10,970 nt of DNA, taken from the NCBI GenBank assembly GCA_023429685.1, contig JAEZDF010000038.1, positions 1-10,970 on the forward strand. Reading direction: 5' to 3'. Source of the stretch: Bacillota bacterium (lineage in GTDB: Bacteria > Bacillota > Clostridia > Oscillospirales > Ruminococcaceae). The position numbers and the translations under genes are program-made. This document shows positions 5,453-10,970 of the stretch, in pieces. Below the pieces are notes generated by a model, which was given only the letters and a program-made list of their open reading frames with translations, was not told the origin of the DNA and did not search any database. Each line of letters starts with the position of its first letter. Position 1 is the first letter of the stretch.

Positions 5453-8212
5453 CTAAGGGGTCTTCATGCCGTCGGTTAGGATCTTGTTAAAATCAGTACG
5501 GGGCAGGGGGCGGCTGTATAGATACCCTTGAATATAGTCGCAGTTTAGTTGTTTCAAGATGCTGTCCTGCCGAGCGGTCTCAACACCCTCGGCGACCACC
5601 TGCATGTTAAAGCCCTGCACCAGCTCAATAATCTTAGAGAGCATCTTGCGACTTTTTGCGCTGCCCTCGAGCTGATTGATGTAGGATTTATCGATCTTTA
5701 AGCTGCTGATGGGAAGCATAAGCAGATAGTTAAGCCCCGAGTAGCCCGAGCCAAAATCATCGAGTACAAAGCGAATGCCGTAGCGTTGCAGCTCATTCAT
5801 TGTGGTTTTTACCGCATCAAACGAGCGGATTACCACGTTTTCAGTAATCTCAAACTCAAGGATGGTGGGTGGAAGCTCATAACGCGAGATAACGCCCCAC
5901 ATACTGTCTACAAAATTCTCCTGCACCAGCTGCAGTGGAGAGATGTTAATCGCCATTGAGTCGAGCACGATGCCCTGCTCGGCAAGCTCACACAGGGTTT
6001 TGCAAACCCGGTCTACAACGATCAGCCCAATGTCGTTAATCAGACCAATCTCCTCGGCGATGCCGATGAACTCATCGGGTGGAATAAAACCAAGCTCTTC
6101 ATCGCGCAGTCGCAAAAGCGCCTCCGCCTTGGTGAACCGCTGTTTTTCGACGCTGTATATGGGCTGGTAGTAAACGTCAAAACCGCCTTCTTTTAATGCG
6201 CGGCGCATAATCTCCTGAATTTTATGGCGTCTCGCAAGCTTGCGGCTGAGCACCTCGTCGTATAGAACGTAGCGGTTTTTCCCCGCGGTTTTTGCGTCGT
6301 AGATGGCAAACTCGCCACTTGCCACAATCTGCTTTGGGTCATTGCCGCTTTCGGGAAAGCCGGCGATGCCAAGGCTGACGGTACAGGTGCAGTCTACGTC
6401 AAACACCCTCCACGGGCGGGTAAAACGCATTAGTAGCCGCTGTGCAAGGTCTTGAGCCATTGCTAGGCTGTAATTTTGCAGCAGGATAAAGAACTCGTCA
6501 CCGCCAAAGCGAAACGCCTTGCCAACCAGCTCGTCGCTCTCGTTAAAATACTGCACGATACGCCGAAGCAGCTCGTCCCCGTAATGGGAGCCGAGCGTGT
6601 CGTTCACAAACTTAAAATCATCCAGGTCAAGGATAATGACAGAGCCGGATGGGGAAGGGTCTTCAAACACCTTATTTAGCACCTTGGTTAGGCACGCGCG
6701 GTTGGGGATGTCAAGCATCGCGTCATAGTACGCAAGCTTTTCAATCTCAAGCTCAAACACCTTGCGGGAGTTGATATCCGTCTGGCTGATAAGGCAGGCA
6801 AGACGACCGTCAAACCACGTAAAGCGGGAGGCTAGCAGCTCATACCAGGTGTCGGCTTTGCTTTTATATATCTCCATACGAATCTGTTCGTTAGTGGGGC
6901 AGGAGACAATGCTTCTATCTGCACCGCTATACCCCTGCGCTTCATAAGGTGCTGCAAACCGCTCAATGGGACAAAACGCACAGATCTGACCGTCGTCAAG
7001 GTTTTCAAGGCGGGTACACAGATCCCCCGGTCTGACGTCGGGGTTCATCAGCTGCATGGTGCGGTTCATAAACAGGATCTCACGGGTTTTTACGTCCACA
7101 GCATAGGTTGCTGAACCGTTACCGTCGGCAATGGTATACATCAAATCCTTGGCGTGGTCGGCGTAATCCATGGCAAGCTTTTGCAGCACGGCAGTGCATA
7201 AAACGGTGGACGCCGCCTTCAGACCCACCAGGCGGGTGGCGTCCCACAAAGAAGCGGTGTTACTGCGCTCAAACAGGATAACGGCAACCGGCCGCTGCTC
7301 GTTTTTAATTACATTGCACAGCACGTCGCCGATGTTGTCCGCTTCGAGCAGAGCACCCAGCTGCTGGGGTATTTGCGACAGGTCGCAGATATGTAAAAAG
7401 CCGTCCTTGTCAAACTCCCAGTTCATCGATTCGGCAAGCAACTGCCACAGGGCTTGTCCCTGTGTGCCCGAAAAACGGGTCTCGAAGCCGGATAACCCCG
7501 GTATGTACCACTGGGCAAGCAGCTTGTGCTCTCCAAAATCACACGCAAGTCGCAGTACGGTAATGCGTGCGAGCGCGTAGTGCTCGCCCACCTGCGCAAG
7601 CGCCCCGTCGATGGCCGACTCGAGATCGGACGAGCCGAAGATGCCGCTGATTACTTCATTCTCAAATACGGTACAGGAAAGCGCATCCGTCAGCTCGCCG
7701 ATGCGCGTGCTTAGCTTTGCGTACTGCGCACGGTTTTGCGCGGCGTCGTCGAGCATCTGTGCGAACACCTCGCAGACCATCCCTACCACACGCTGCGCCA
7801 GACGAAACCGCTCGGGGCTAATATTGTACTTTCGTTGTTCTTCACATAGTAAAAAGATAACAGAGATATTCTGTGCGTATACAACCGGGATATAGGCAAA
7901 GCGAACGCCAAGCTCACAGCCTCCGCTGTGGGGCTGCAGGGTTTCACGCACTAACGTGAGGGCGTTTTCTCTTGTTTCGGCGCACAGCGCGGGGTCTTTG
8001 ACGCTGTTTTTGCGGCAGAAGGAGGTCTCGCCGAATATCGGTCTGCCTTGGGCGTCAAGGACGGAACAATCCACATGCAGGTTTTTTTCAACAAAGGCGG
8101 CAAGCCTGTTTACAAGCTCCGCGTTTAACGCGGCGGGCAGTGCGGCAAGCGGCTTTGTATCAATATAGGTGGCTGCCGGAATCTTGACCTTTTTCCTTTG
8201 AAAAAAAGACAT
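5453..8212 (-). CDS. PocR-like/GAF/PAS/GGDEF/EAL c-di-GMP phosphodiesterase
   Basis: The protein has 919 residues, numbered from ATG 8212, with no membrane helix; it is probably cytoplasmic. Order: PocR-like sensory region about 40-150 with spaced cysteines (49, 66, 77, 99, 123); GAF-like region about 188-345; PAS about 355-480 carrying Cys399, Cys411 and Cys414 (CAFC); GGDEF domain about 496-651; EAL domain about 665-915. The EAL half keeps every phosphodiesterase motif: E697-A-L-L-R, NIS at 756, EITE at 788-791, DDFGSGYS at 818, KIDKS at 839, AEGVET at 874 and QGY at 895. It should hydrolyse c-di-GMP. The GGDEF motif (570-574) is also intact but there is no RxxD site, so it may be a cyclase or a GTP-binding regulator. 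ATG 8212 has GGAGG at 9 bases; the longer frame opens with TTG at 8263. It is the first gene of the cluster. Confidence 0.9.
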   Translation of the reverse strand: MSFFQRKKVKIPAATYIDTKPLAALPAALNAELVNRLAAFVEKNLHVDCSVLDAQGRPIFGETSFCRKNSVKDPALCAETRENALTLVRETLQPHSGGCELGVRFAYIPVVYAQNISVIFLLCEEQRKYNISPERFRLAQRVVGMVCEVFAQMLDDAAQNRAQYAKLSTRIGELTDALSCTVFENEVISGIFGSSDLESAIDGALAQVGEHYALARITVLRLACDFGEHKLLAQWYIPGLSGFETRFSGTQGQALWQLLAESMNWEFDKDGFLHICDLSQIPQQLGALLEADNIGDVLCNVIKNEQRPVAVILFERSNTASLWDATRLVGLKAASTVLCTAVLQKLAMDYADHAKDLMYTIADGNGSATYAVDVKTREILFMNRTMQLMNPDVRPGDLCTRLENLDDGQICAFCPIERFAAPYEAQGYSGADRSIVSCPTNEQIRMEIYKSKADTWYELLASRFTWFDGRLACLISQTDINSRKVFELEIEKLAYYDAMLDIPNRACLTKVLNKVFEDPSPSGSVIILDLDDFKFVNDTLGSHYGDELLRRIVQYFNESDELVGKAFRFGGDEFFILLQNYSLAMAQDLAQRLLMRFTRPWRVFDVDCTCTVSLGIAGFPESGNDPKQIVASGEFAIYDAKTAGKNRYVLYDEVLSRKLARRHKIQEIMRRALKEGGFDVYYQPIYSVEKQRFTKAEALLRLRDEELGFIPPDEFIGIAEEIGLINDIGLIVVDRVCKTLCELAEQGIVLDSMAINISPLQLVQENFVDSMWGVISRYELPPTILEFEITENVVIRSFDAVKTTMNELQRYGIRFVLDDFGSGYSGLNYLLMLPISSLKIDKSYINQLEGSAKSRKMLSKIIELVQGFNMQVVAEGVETARQDSILKQLNCDYIQGYLYSRPLPRTDFNKILTDGMKTP

Positions 8213-8289
8213 TGCAAGCAGCCTCCATAGAAACAGTTTGTGTGAAAATGTATAAGTCGTCAATGGTAGATGTCGGTTTGGTATAAAGA

Positions 8290-8332
8290 ATAGGTACGCG
8301 TATTACGAGGCAAACAACAATCACGTACCTAT
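8290..8332. repeat. 9-bp perfect inverted repeat in the leader of the c-di-GMP cluster
   Basis: ATAGGTACG (8290-8298) and its exact complement CGTACCTAT (8324-8332) flank 25 bases. The palindrome ATACGTAT (8331-8338) overlaps the second arm. The element lies between the predicted minus-strand promoter (8362-8391) and the start codon at 8212, so it could be an operator or a stem in the mRNA leader. Confidence 0.45.
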
Positions 8333-8361
8333 ACGTATCCTATAATAGACTATTAATAATT

Positions 8362-8391
8362 ATTATACAACTTCTTCATAAGTGTTTTCAA
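8362..8391 (-). promoter_or_regulatory. Candidate sigma-A promoter for the c-di-GMP/CheW cluster
   Basis: On the minus strand, TTGAAA (8386-8391) and a consensus TATAAT (8362-8367) are 18 bases apart. Transcription would start near 8355, leaving a leader of about 140 bases before ATG 8212. The surrounding DNA is very AT-rich and includes the palindrome TAATAATTATTA (8354-8365). Confidence 0.55.
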
Positions 8392-8440
8392 TATATTTGG
8401 AGAAAATAATAGATGCTTTTTGAATAGCGGGGATATCATG

Positions 8441-8470
8441 TTGATAAACAGTAAGATTCTATGGTAAGAT
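8441..8470 (+). promoter_or_regulatory. Sigma-A promoter of the thymidylate kinase gene
   Basis: TTGATA (8441-8446) and TAAGAT (8465-8470) are 18 bases apart, and TGG precedes the -10 (extended -10). The start would fall near 8477, so the in-frame ATG at 8461 would lie within the promoter and not be transcribed. This supports ATG 8500 as the real start. Confidence 0.6.
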
Positions 8471-8499
8471 TACACTATTATGAACAGGAGGCGTGCACC

Positions 8500-9138
8500 A
8501 TGCGGCAGGAAGGCAACCAAAAGGGAAGGTTCATTGTGTTCGAGGGTCTGGATGGTTCGGGCAAAAGCACCCAGATCTCTCTGCTTGAAAAGGAGCTTAT
8601 CCGTCAGGGGCGCAGGGTATACCTCACCCGTGAGCCGACCGACGCCGCGGTGGGCGGGCTGATTCGTGAAACGCTGAGCGGGCAGACCAAACGCTCGAGC
8701 GCGGAGCTTGCCGCGCTCTTTTTAGCCGACCGCATCCGCCACAACACAAACCCCGTAAACGGCATACAGGGGTATATCGAAAGCGGCGTGGATGTGCTGT
8801 GCGACCGCTATTACTATTCCTCCCTTGCCTATCAGGGACTCGGTAGCGACATCGGCTGGCTGATAGCCTGCAACTGCGGCTGCCCCGAGATTTTGCGCCC
8901 CGACCTGTGCGTATTTTTAGACATGGATGCCGAGCAGTGCAAGCAGCGGGTGGATAACGGCAGGGCATTCCTTGAGATATTCGAGCAGTCCGCCGAGCAG
9001 CTCGCGCGTATCCGCGGCAACTTTATGGAAGTGTTCTCGCTGCTTGCGGAGGAGGAGAACATCGTATTCGTGGATGCCTCCCGCCCCCCGGACGAGGTGG
9101 CGGCAGATATTAAGGAGATTGTGCTGAGGTTAAAGTAA
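8500..9138 (+). CDS. tmk: Thymidylate kinase (dTMP kinase)
   Basis: The enzyme transfers a phosphate from ATP to dTMP to give dTDP, in the cytoplasmic dTTP pathway. At 212 residues it matches the usual family length. The P-loop GLDGSGKST is at 16-24, the dTMP-site motif TREP at 43-46, and DRYYYSSLAYQG at 102-113 contains the family DR(Y/W) signature. The arginine-bearing lid (QRVDNGR) lies in the last third. A P-loop without a basic residue, together with lid arginines, fits the bacterial type II group. ATG 8500 has AGGAGG with 8-base spacing from GGAGG and sits behind a promoter. The ATG at 8461 lacks a comparable site and overlaps that promoter. The gene is a one-gene unit, not beside holB as in Bacillus, and converges on sigF. 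Whether another tmk exists elsewhere cannot be seen. Confidence 0.92.
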   Translation: MRQEGNQKGRFIVFEGLDGSGKSTQISLLEKELIRQGRRVYLTREPTDAAVGGLIRETLSGQTKRSSAELAALFLADRIRHNTNPVNGIQGYIESGVDVLCDRYYYSSLAYQGLGSDIGWLIACNCGCPEILRPDLCVFLDMDAEQCKQRVDNGRAFLEIFEQSAEQLARIRGNFMEVFSLLAEEENIVFVDASRPPDEVAADIKEIVLRLK

Positions 9139-9188
9139 TCGTTACGCGGTTGACAAATTCTATTTATGTAGTTTAAATAATCCGATAT

Positions 9189-9236
9189 AAAGGGTCTTGG
9201 TTCGCCGTGTATCGCGGCATAGCCAAGACCCTTTTT
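9189..9236 (+). terminator. Terminator of tmk, possibly shared with sigF
   Basis: A 12-bp stem pairs 9189-9200 (AAAGGGTCTTGG) with 9223-9234, and an inner GCCG/CGGC stem (9204-9207 with 9215-9218) extends it. TTTTT at 9232-9236 follows on the plus strand. It lies between the two converging genes, 51 bases after the tmk stop and 30 bases after the sigF stop. On the minus strand the tail is only CTTTATAT, so it may work weakly in that direction. Confidence 0.85.
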
Positions 9237-9265
9237 AGGTGTATAACAAGATGAGGGGAAGTGCG

Positions 9266-9937
9266 TTATTCCAAAAGCTCCTTGCGCAGGCAGGAGAGAA
9301 TCTTCTTTTCCCGCCGCGATACCTGCACCTGCGTCATCCCAAGCGCGTCCGCCGTCTGCGTCTGCGTTTTGTTTAAAAAATAGCGCAGCACAATCAGCCT
9401 GCGATCCTGTGGCGCAAGGGAGGATACCACCACTTTGAGCGACAGGATATCGGCAAGCTCTTCCTCGTGGGATACCACGGGGATGTCGTACTGCCCGCCG
9501 CCGTCCTCCTCCGCCTCGGTCAGCGACACGGGGGGCAAAGCCGCACCCAGCGCCTCGCTTATCTCGGCGGGGTCAAGATCCATTACTGCGGCAAGCTCGC
9601 CCACCGTTGGCTCGCGTCCGGTGTGCTGCGCAATGCGCTCGCGCTCGCGCGCAACGCGAAGCGAAAGCTCCTTGAGCGTGCGGCTTACCTTGACGGTGCC
9701 GCCGTCGCGAAACAGCCTGCGCATCTCGCCCAGTATCACCGGAACGGCATAGGTAGAAAAGCGTACCCCGCGCGAATGGTCAAACGCGTCCGCCGCTTTG
9801 ATAAGCCCCATACAGCCCGCCTGAAACAGGTCGTCATATTCAATTCCGCGCCCTTTAAAGCGGTGCGCGCAGGAATGCACAAGACCAAGGTTGCTCTCCA
9901 CAACCTCATCTCTGCTTTTCAGCGTTGCTTCAGTCAT
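9266..9937 (-). CDS. sigF: RNA polymerase sporulation sigma factor sigma-F (SpoIIAC)
   Basis: This is the first forespore-specific sigma factor, which directs RNA polymerase to early forespore genes after asymmetric division. It has 223 residues. Region 2 carries YDDLFQAGCMGLIKAADAF (34-52) and VRFSTYAVPVILGEMRR (58-74), followed by RDGGTVKVSRTLKEL (77-91). Region 3 is about 92-160. Region 4 carries LAPQDRRLIVLRYF (174-187) and the helix-turn-helix TQTADALGMTQVQVSRREKK (193-212). Compared with Bacillus sigma-F (about 255 residues) it lacks roughly the first 24 residues. An in-frame stop 6 bases upstream of the ATG rules out a longer start. The ATG overlaps the end of spoIIAB by 8 bases, implying translational coupling. 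Gene order after spoIIAA and spoIIAB separates it from sigma-G and sigma-B. Confidence 0.95.
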   Translation of the reverse strand: MTEATLKSRDEVVESNLGLVHSCAHRFKGRGIEYDDLFQAGCMGLIKAADAFDHSRGVRFSTYAVPVILGEMRRLFRDGGTVKVSRTLKELSLRVARERERIAQHTGREPTVGELAAVMDLDPAEISEALGAALPPVSLTEAEEDGGGQYDIPVVSHEEELADILSLKVVVSSLAPQDRRLIVLRYFLNKTQTQTADALGMTQVQVSRREKKILSCLRKELLE

Positions 9938-10376
9938 CCATCATGCCTCTGGTTTTAATAGTCTTTGTGAGTGTCACCGTCGTGCCCTTGCTTAGGGTAG
10001 ACACAACCGACACCTTGTCCATAAACGACTGCATGACGGCAAAGCCCAGACCCGCGCGCTCGGAGGCGGTACAGGTGGTAAACATCGGCTCCATTGCCTG
10101 CTTGATGTCGGGAATACCGCACCCTTTATCGCGGATGCGAATTCGGATTCTGCCGTCGGGGAAAATTTTTGCGTTTATGTACACAAGACCGATGCGGTCA
10201 CGGTAGGCGTGGATGATACAGTTGGTAACCGCCTCGGATACGGCGGTCTTCACGTCGGTCAGCTCCTCAACCGTCGGGTCGAGCTGTGCAAAAAATGCGG
10301 CGACGGTTACGCGGGCAAACGACTCGTTGGAGCTTTTGCTCTGAAAAACAAGGCTCATCTCGTTAATGCTTTTCAT
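9930..10376 (-). CDS. spoIIAB: Anti-sigma-F factor / serine kinase SpoIIAB
   Basis: SpoIIAB binds and blocks sigma-F and phosphorylates SpoIIAA using ATP. The 148-residue protein is a GHKL-fold kinase. The N box is SEAVTNCIIH (47-56, metal ligand Asn52), the G1 box DKGCGIPD (83-90) and the G2 box GLGFAVM (109-115). The segment NESFARVTVA (17-26) and QLDPT (31-35) match Bacillus SpoIIAB nearly residue for residue; Arg22 corresponds to Bacillus Arg20, which contacts the partner proteins. I start at ATG 10376, which aligns with the Bacillus N-terminus. The longer frame opens with a TTG at 10397. The ribosome binding site is only moderate (AAAGAAG, 6 bases). It is separated from spoIIAA by 47 bases and overlaps sigF by 8. 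Confidence 0.96.
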   Translation of the reverse strand: MKSINEMSLVFQSKSSNESFARVTVAAFFAQLDPTVEELTDVKTAVSEAVTNCIIHAYRDRIGLVYINAKIFPDGRIRIRIRDKGCGIPDIKQAMEPMFTTCTASERAGLGFAVMQSFMDKVSVVSTLSKGTTVTLTKTIKTRGMMDD

Positions 10377-10395
10377 GGTTATCTTCTTTCCCTTC

Positions 10396-10425
10396 AAAAA
10401 AGTTGGAATGGTAAGTCGCCAACCT
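10396..10425 (-). promoter_or_regulatory. Hairpin plus T-run between spoIIAA and spoIIAB
   Basis: On the minus strand, AGGTTGG (10419-10425) can pair with CCAACTT (10400-10406) through 7 bp including one G-U pair, with a 12-base loop. A run of six T (10396-10401) overlaps the end of the stem. The stem begins within the spoIIAA stop codon. It resembles a weak attenuator or mRNA-end signal, but the stem is short and no function is shown. Confidence 0.35.
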
Positions 10426-10747
10426 AGATTTTTTTGCTGCCGTTTTCGATGACGGCAAGGCGGTCGAGCCCTGCTACGCGCATGACCTTTTTAAGCTGCG
10501 TCGAGACGTTAACCACCCGCAGCTCGCCGTCGAGCAGCTGCATCTGCTTGTACCTGCCCATGATAAGCCCGATGCCAGAGCTATCCATAAACGCGACATC
10601 GCGGTAGTCTAAGTACAAAACCTTGGGCTTGTGGTCAAACAACGCGGTGTCGATGTCCTCGCGAATCTCCTTGGCAGAGTGGTGGTCGATGTCGCCGACG
10701 ATCTTCGCCGTCATGGTCTGCTCCTCAAACGTGATGTATACCGGCAT
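10424..10747 (-). CDS. spoIIAA: Anti-anti-sigma-F factor SpoIIAA
   Basis: This small STAS-domain protein has 107 residues. Unphosphorylated SpoIIAA binds SpoIIAB and frees sigma-F; SpoIIAB inactivates it by phosphorylation, and the SpoIIE phosphatase (not in this window) reactivates it. The phosphorylation motif FMDSSGIGLIMGRYKQ is at 53-68, with Ser56 corresponding to Bacillus Ser58. The N-terminal GDIDHHSA (18-25) matches the Bacillus GELDHHTA. It is about 10 residues shorter than Bacillus SpoIIAA at the C-terminus. ATG 10747 is preceded by AAAGGAAG about 11 bases upstream. It is the first gene of the operon; the dacF gene that precedes it in Bacillus is not seen directly upstream. Confidence 0.96.
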   Translation of the reverse strand: MPVYITFEEQTMTAKIVGDIDHHSAKEIREDIDTALFDHKPKVLYLDYRDVAFMDSSGIGLIMGRYKQMQLLDGELRVVNVSTQLKKVMRVAGLDRLAVIENGSKKI

Positions 10748-10774
10748 GGTTAAACCGACTTCCTTTCGTCTTCT

Positions 10775-10798
10775 ATTCCGCTATATGGAAGCGTGCGG
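10775..10798 (-). promoter_or_regulatory. Weak candidate sigma-H type -10 for the spoIIA operon
   Basis: In Bacillus the spoIIA operon is driven by sigma-H, with a -10 built on GAAT. On the minus strand GCGGAATAG (GAAT at 10775-10778) lies 27 bases before the spoIIAA start and fits that element. I find no -35 AGGA box at the usual distance; the nearest similar sequence, GGACAA, is too far upstream. A regulated promoter is expected here, but this is only a candidate. Confidence 0.22.
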
Positions 10799-10835
10799 GC
10801 TTGTCCGTCTTTTTGGGATAGAACGGTTAACTGCA

Positions 10836-10874
10836 TAAAAAATAATCCCTTACCCAAATAGGATAAGGGATTAT
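10836..10874 (-). terminator. Rho-independent terminator of the gene upstream of spoIIA
   Basis: An 11-bp stem pairs 10842-10852 with 10864-10874 (ATAATCCCTTA and its complement), with an 11-base loop that can add two more pairs. On the minus strand it ends in ATTATTTTTTATGC, a clear T-run. It ends a minus-strand transcript entering from the right edge and isolates spoIIA from it. Confidence 0.82.
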
Positions 10875-10922
10875 CATCAAAATAATGCGCGAAACCGCGC
10901 GGCGTATTTGCGCGAAAAAGGC

Positions 10923-10970
10923 TTAGCCGTGCGCCTCTTTTAGCAAAAGGGGTCGAACCTCGCTTGCAAG
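10923..10970 (-). CDS. Possible last codons of an unidentified upstream gene (partial)
   Basis: From the right edge one minus-strand frame reads 15 sense codons (LASEVRPLLLKEAHG) and then TAA at 10923-10925. That stop lies 48 bases before the terminator at 10874, a normal distance for the end of a gene. A second frame stays open much longer but runs straight through the terminator and is unlikely to be coding. Too little is visible to name a protein. Confidence 0.35.
   Translation of the reverse strand, partial: LASEVRPLLLKEAHG

Noticed and set aside
8213..8360. A possible c-di-GMP riboswitch in the leader of the GGDEF/EAL gene.
   Set aside because: I could not find the conserved core segments of the class I or class II aptamers by eye; only a simple inverted repeat is present.
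8461..8499. A longer thymidylate kinase starting at ATG 8461.
   Set aside because: This ATG overlaps the predicted -10 region, has no good ribosome binding site, and adds 13 residues with no family counterpart; ATG 8500 has AGGAGG.
10940..10965. A GGTTCGA sequence resembling a tRNA T-loop near the right edge, minus strand.
   Set aside because: The flanking bases do not form a full T-stem, and no acceptor arm or CCA follows.

Overview
The window looks like a piece of the chromosome of an endospore-forming member of the Clostridia, most likely near the Oscillospiraceae/Ruminococcaceae. Two observations support this: a complete spoIIAA-spoIIAB-sigF operon, which is diagnostic for endospore-forming Firmicutes, and Firmicutes-type Shine-Dalgarno sequences with roughly half-GC coding DNA. 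CheW and elaborate cyclic-di-GMP proteins suggest a motile or surface-sensing organism. The lineage assignment is inference from gene content only.

Layout, left to right. (1) 1-257, minus strand: the N-terminal part of a small predicted lipoprotein that runs off the left edge. (2) 467-1285, plus strand: a single alpha/beta-hydrolase with a complete Ser-Asp-His triad. (3) 1340-1455: two strong hairpins separate it from the converging tRNA cluster. (4) 1467-1905, minus strand: a four-tRNA operon transcribed in the order Gly(TCC), Arg(TCT), His(GTG), Gln(TTG), with a near-consensus promoter at 1926-1955 and a long extra hairpin between tRNA-His and tRNA-Gln. (5) 2057-8212, minus strand: a three-gene signalling cluster. 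It runs from a soluble PocR-like/GAF/PAS/GGDEF/EAL protein, through a membrane Cache/PAS/GGDEF protein with a decayed EAL domain, to a stand-alone CheW. (6) 8500-9138, plus strand: thymidylate kinase with its own promoter and terminator. (7) 9266-10747, minus strand: the spoIIA operon. (8) 10842-10970: a minus-strand terminator and possibly the last codons of the gene upstream of spoIIA.

How the genes work together. The spoIIA operon encodes the classical partner-switching circuit: SpoIIAB sequesters sigma-F and phosphorylates SpoIIAA, and unphosphorylated SpoIIAA releases sigma-F in the forespore. The signalling cluster pairs a likely c-di-GMP phosphodiesterase (its GGDEF half may also work) with a likely diguanylate cyclase, and ends with a chemotaxis coupling protein. 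It may therefore tie second-messenger turnover to a chemoreceptor-like complex, although no CheA or methyl-accepting protein lies in the window.

For CheW, both c-di-GMP proteins, thymidylate kinase and SpoIIAB, I chose internal ATG codons with well-placed ribosome binding sites over longer upstream frames that open with TTG or ATG. The most distinctive items are the degenerate EAL domain, the Cys-rich sensory modules, the CheW linkage, the inter-tRNA hairpin, the hairpin between spoIIAA and spoIIAB, and a sigma-F that lacks the usual extreme N-terminus. I see no mobile element, CRISPR array or phage gene.
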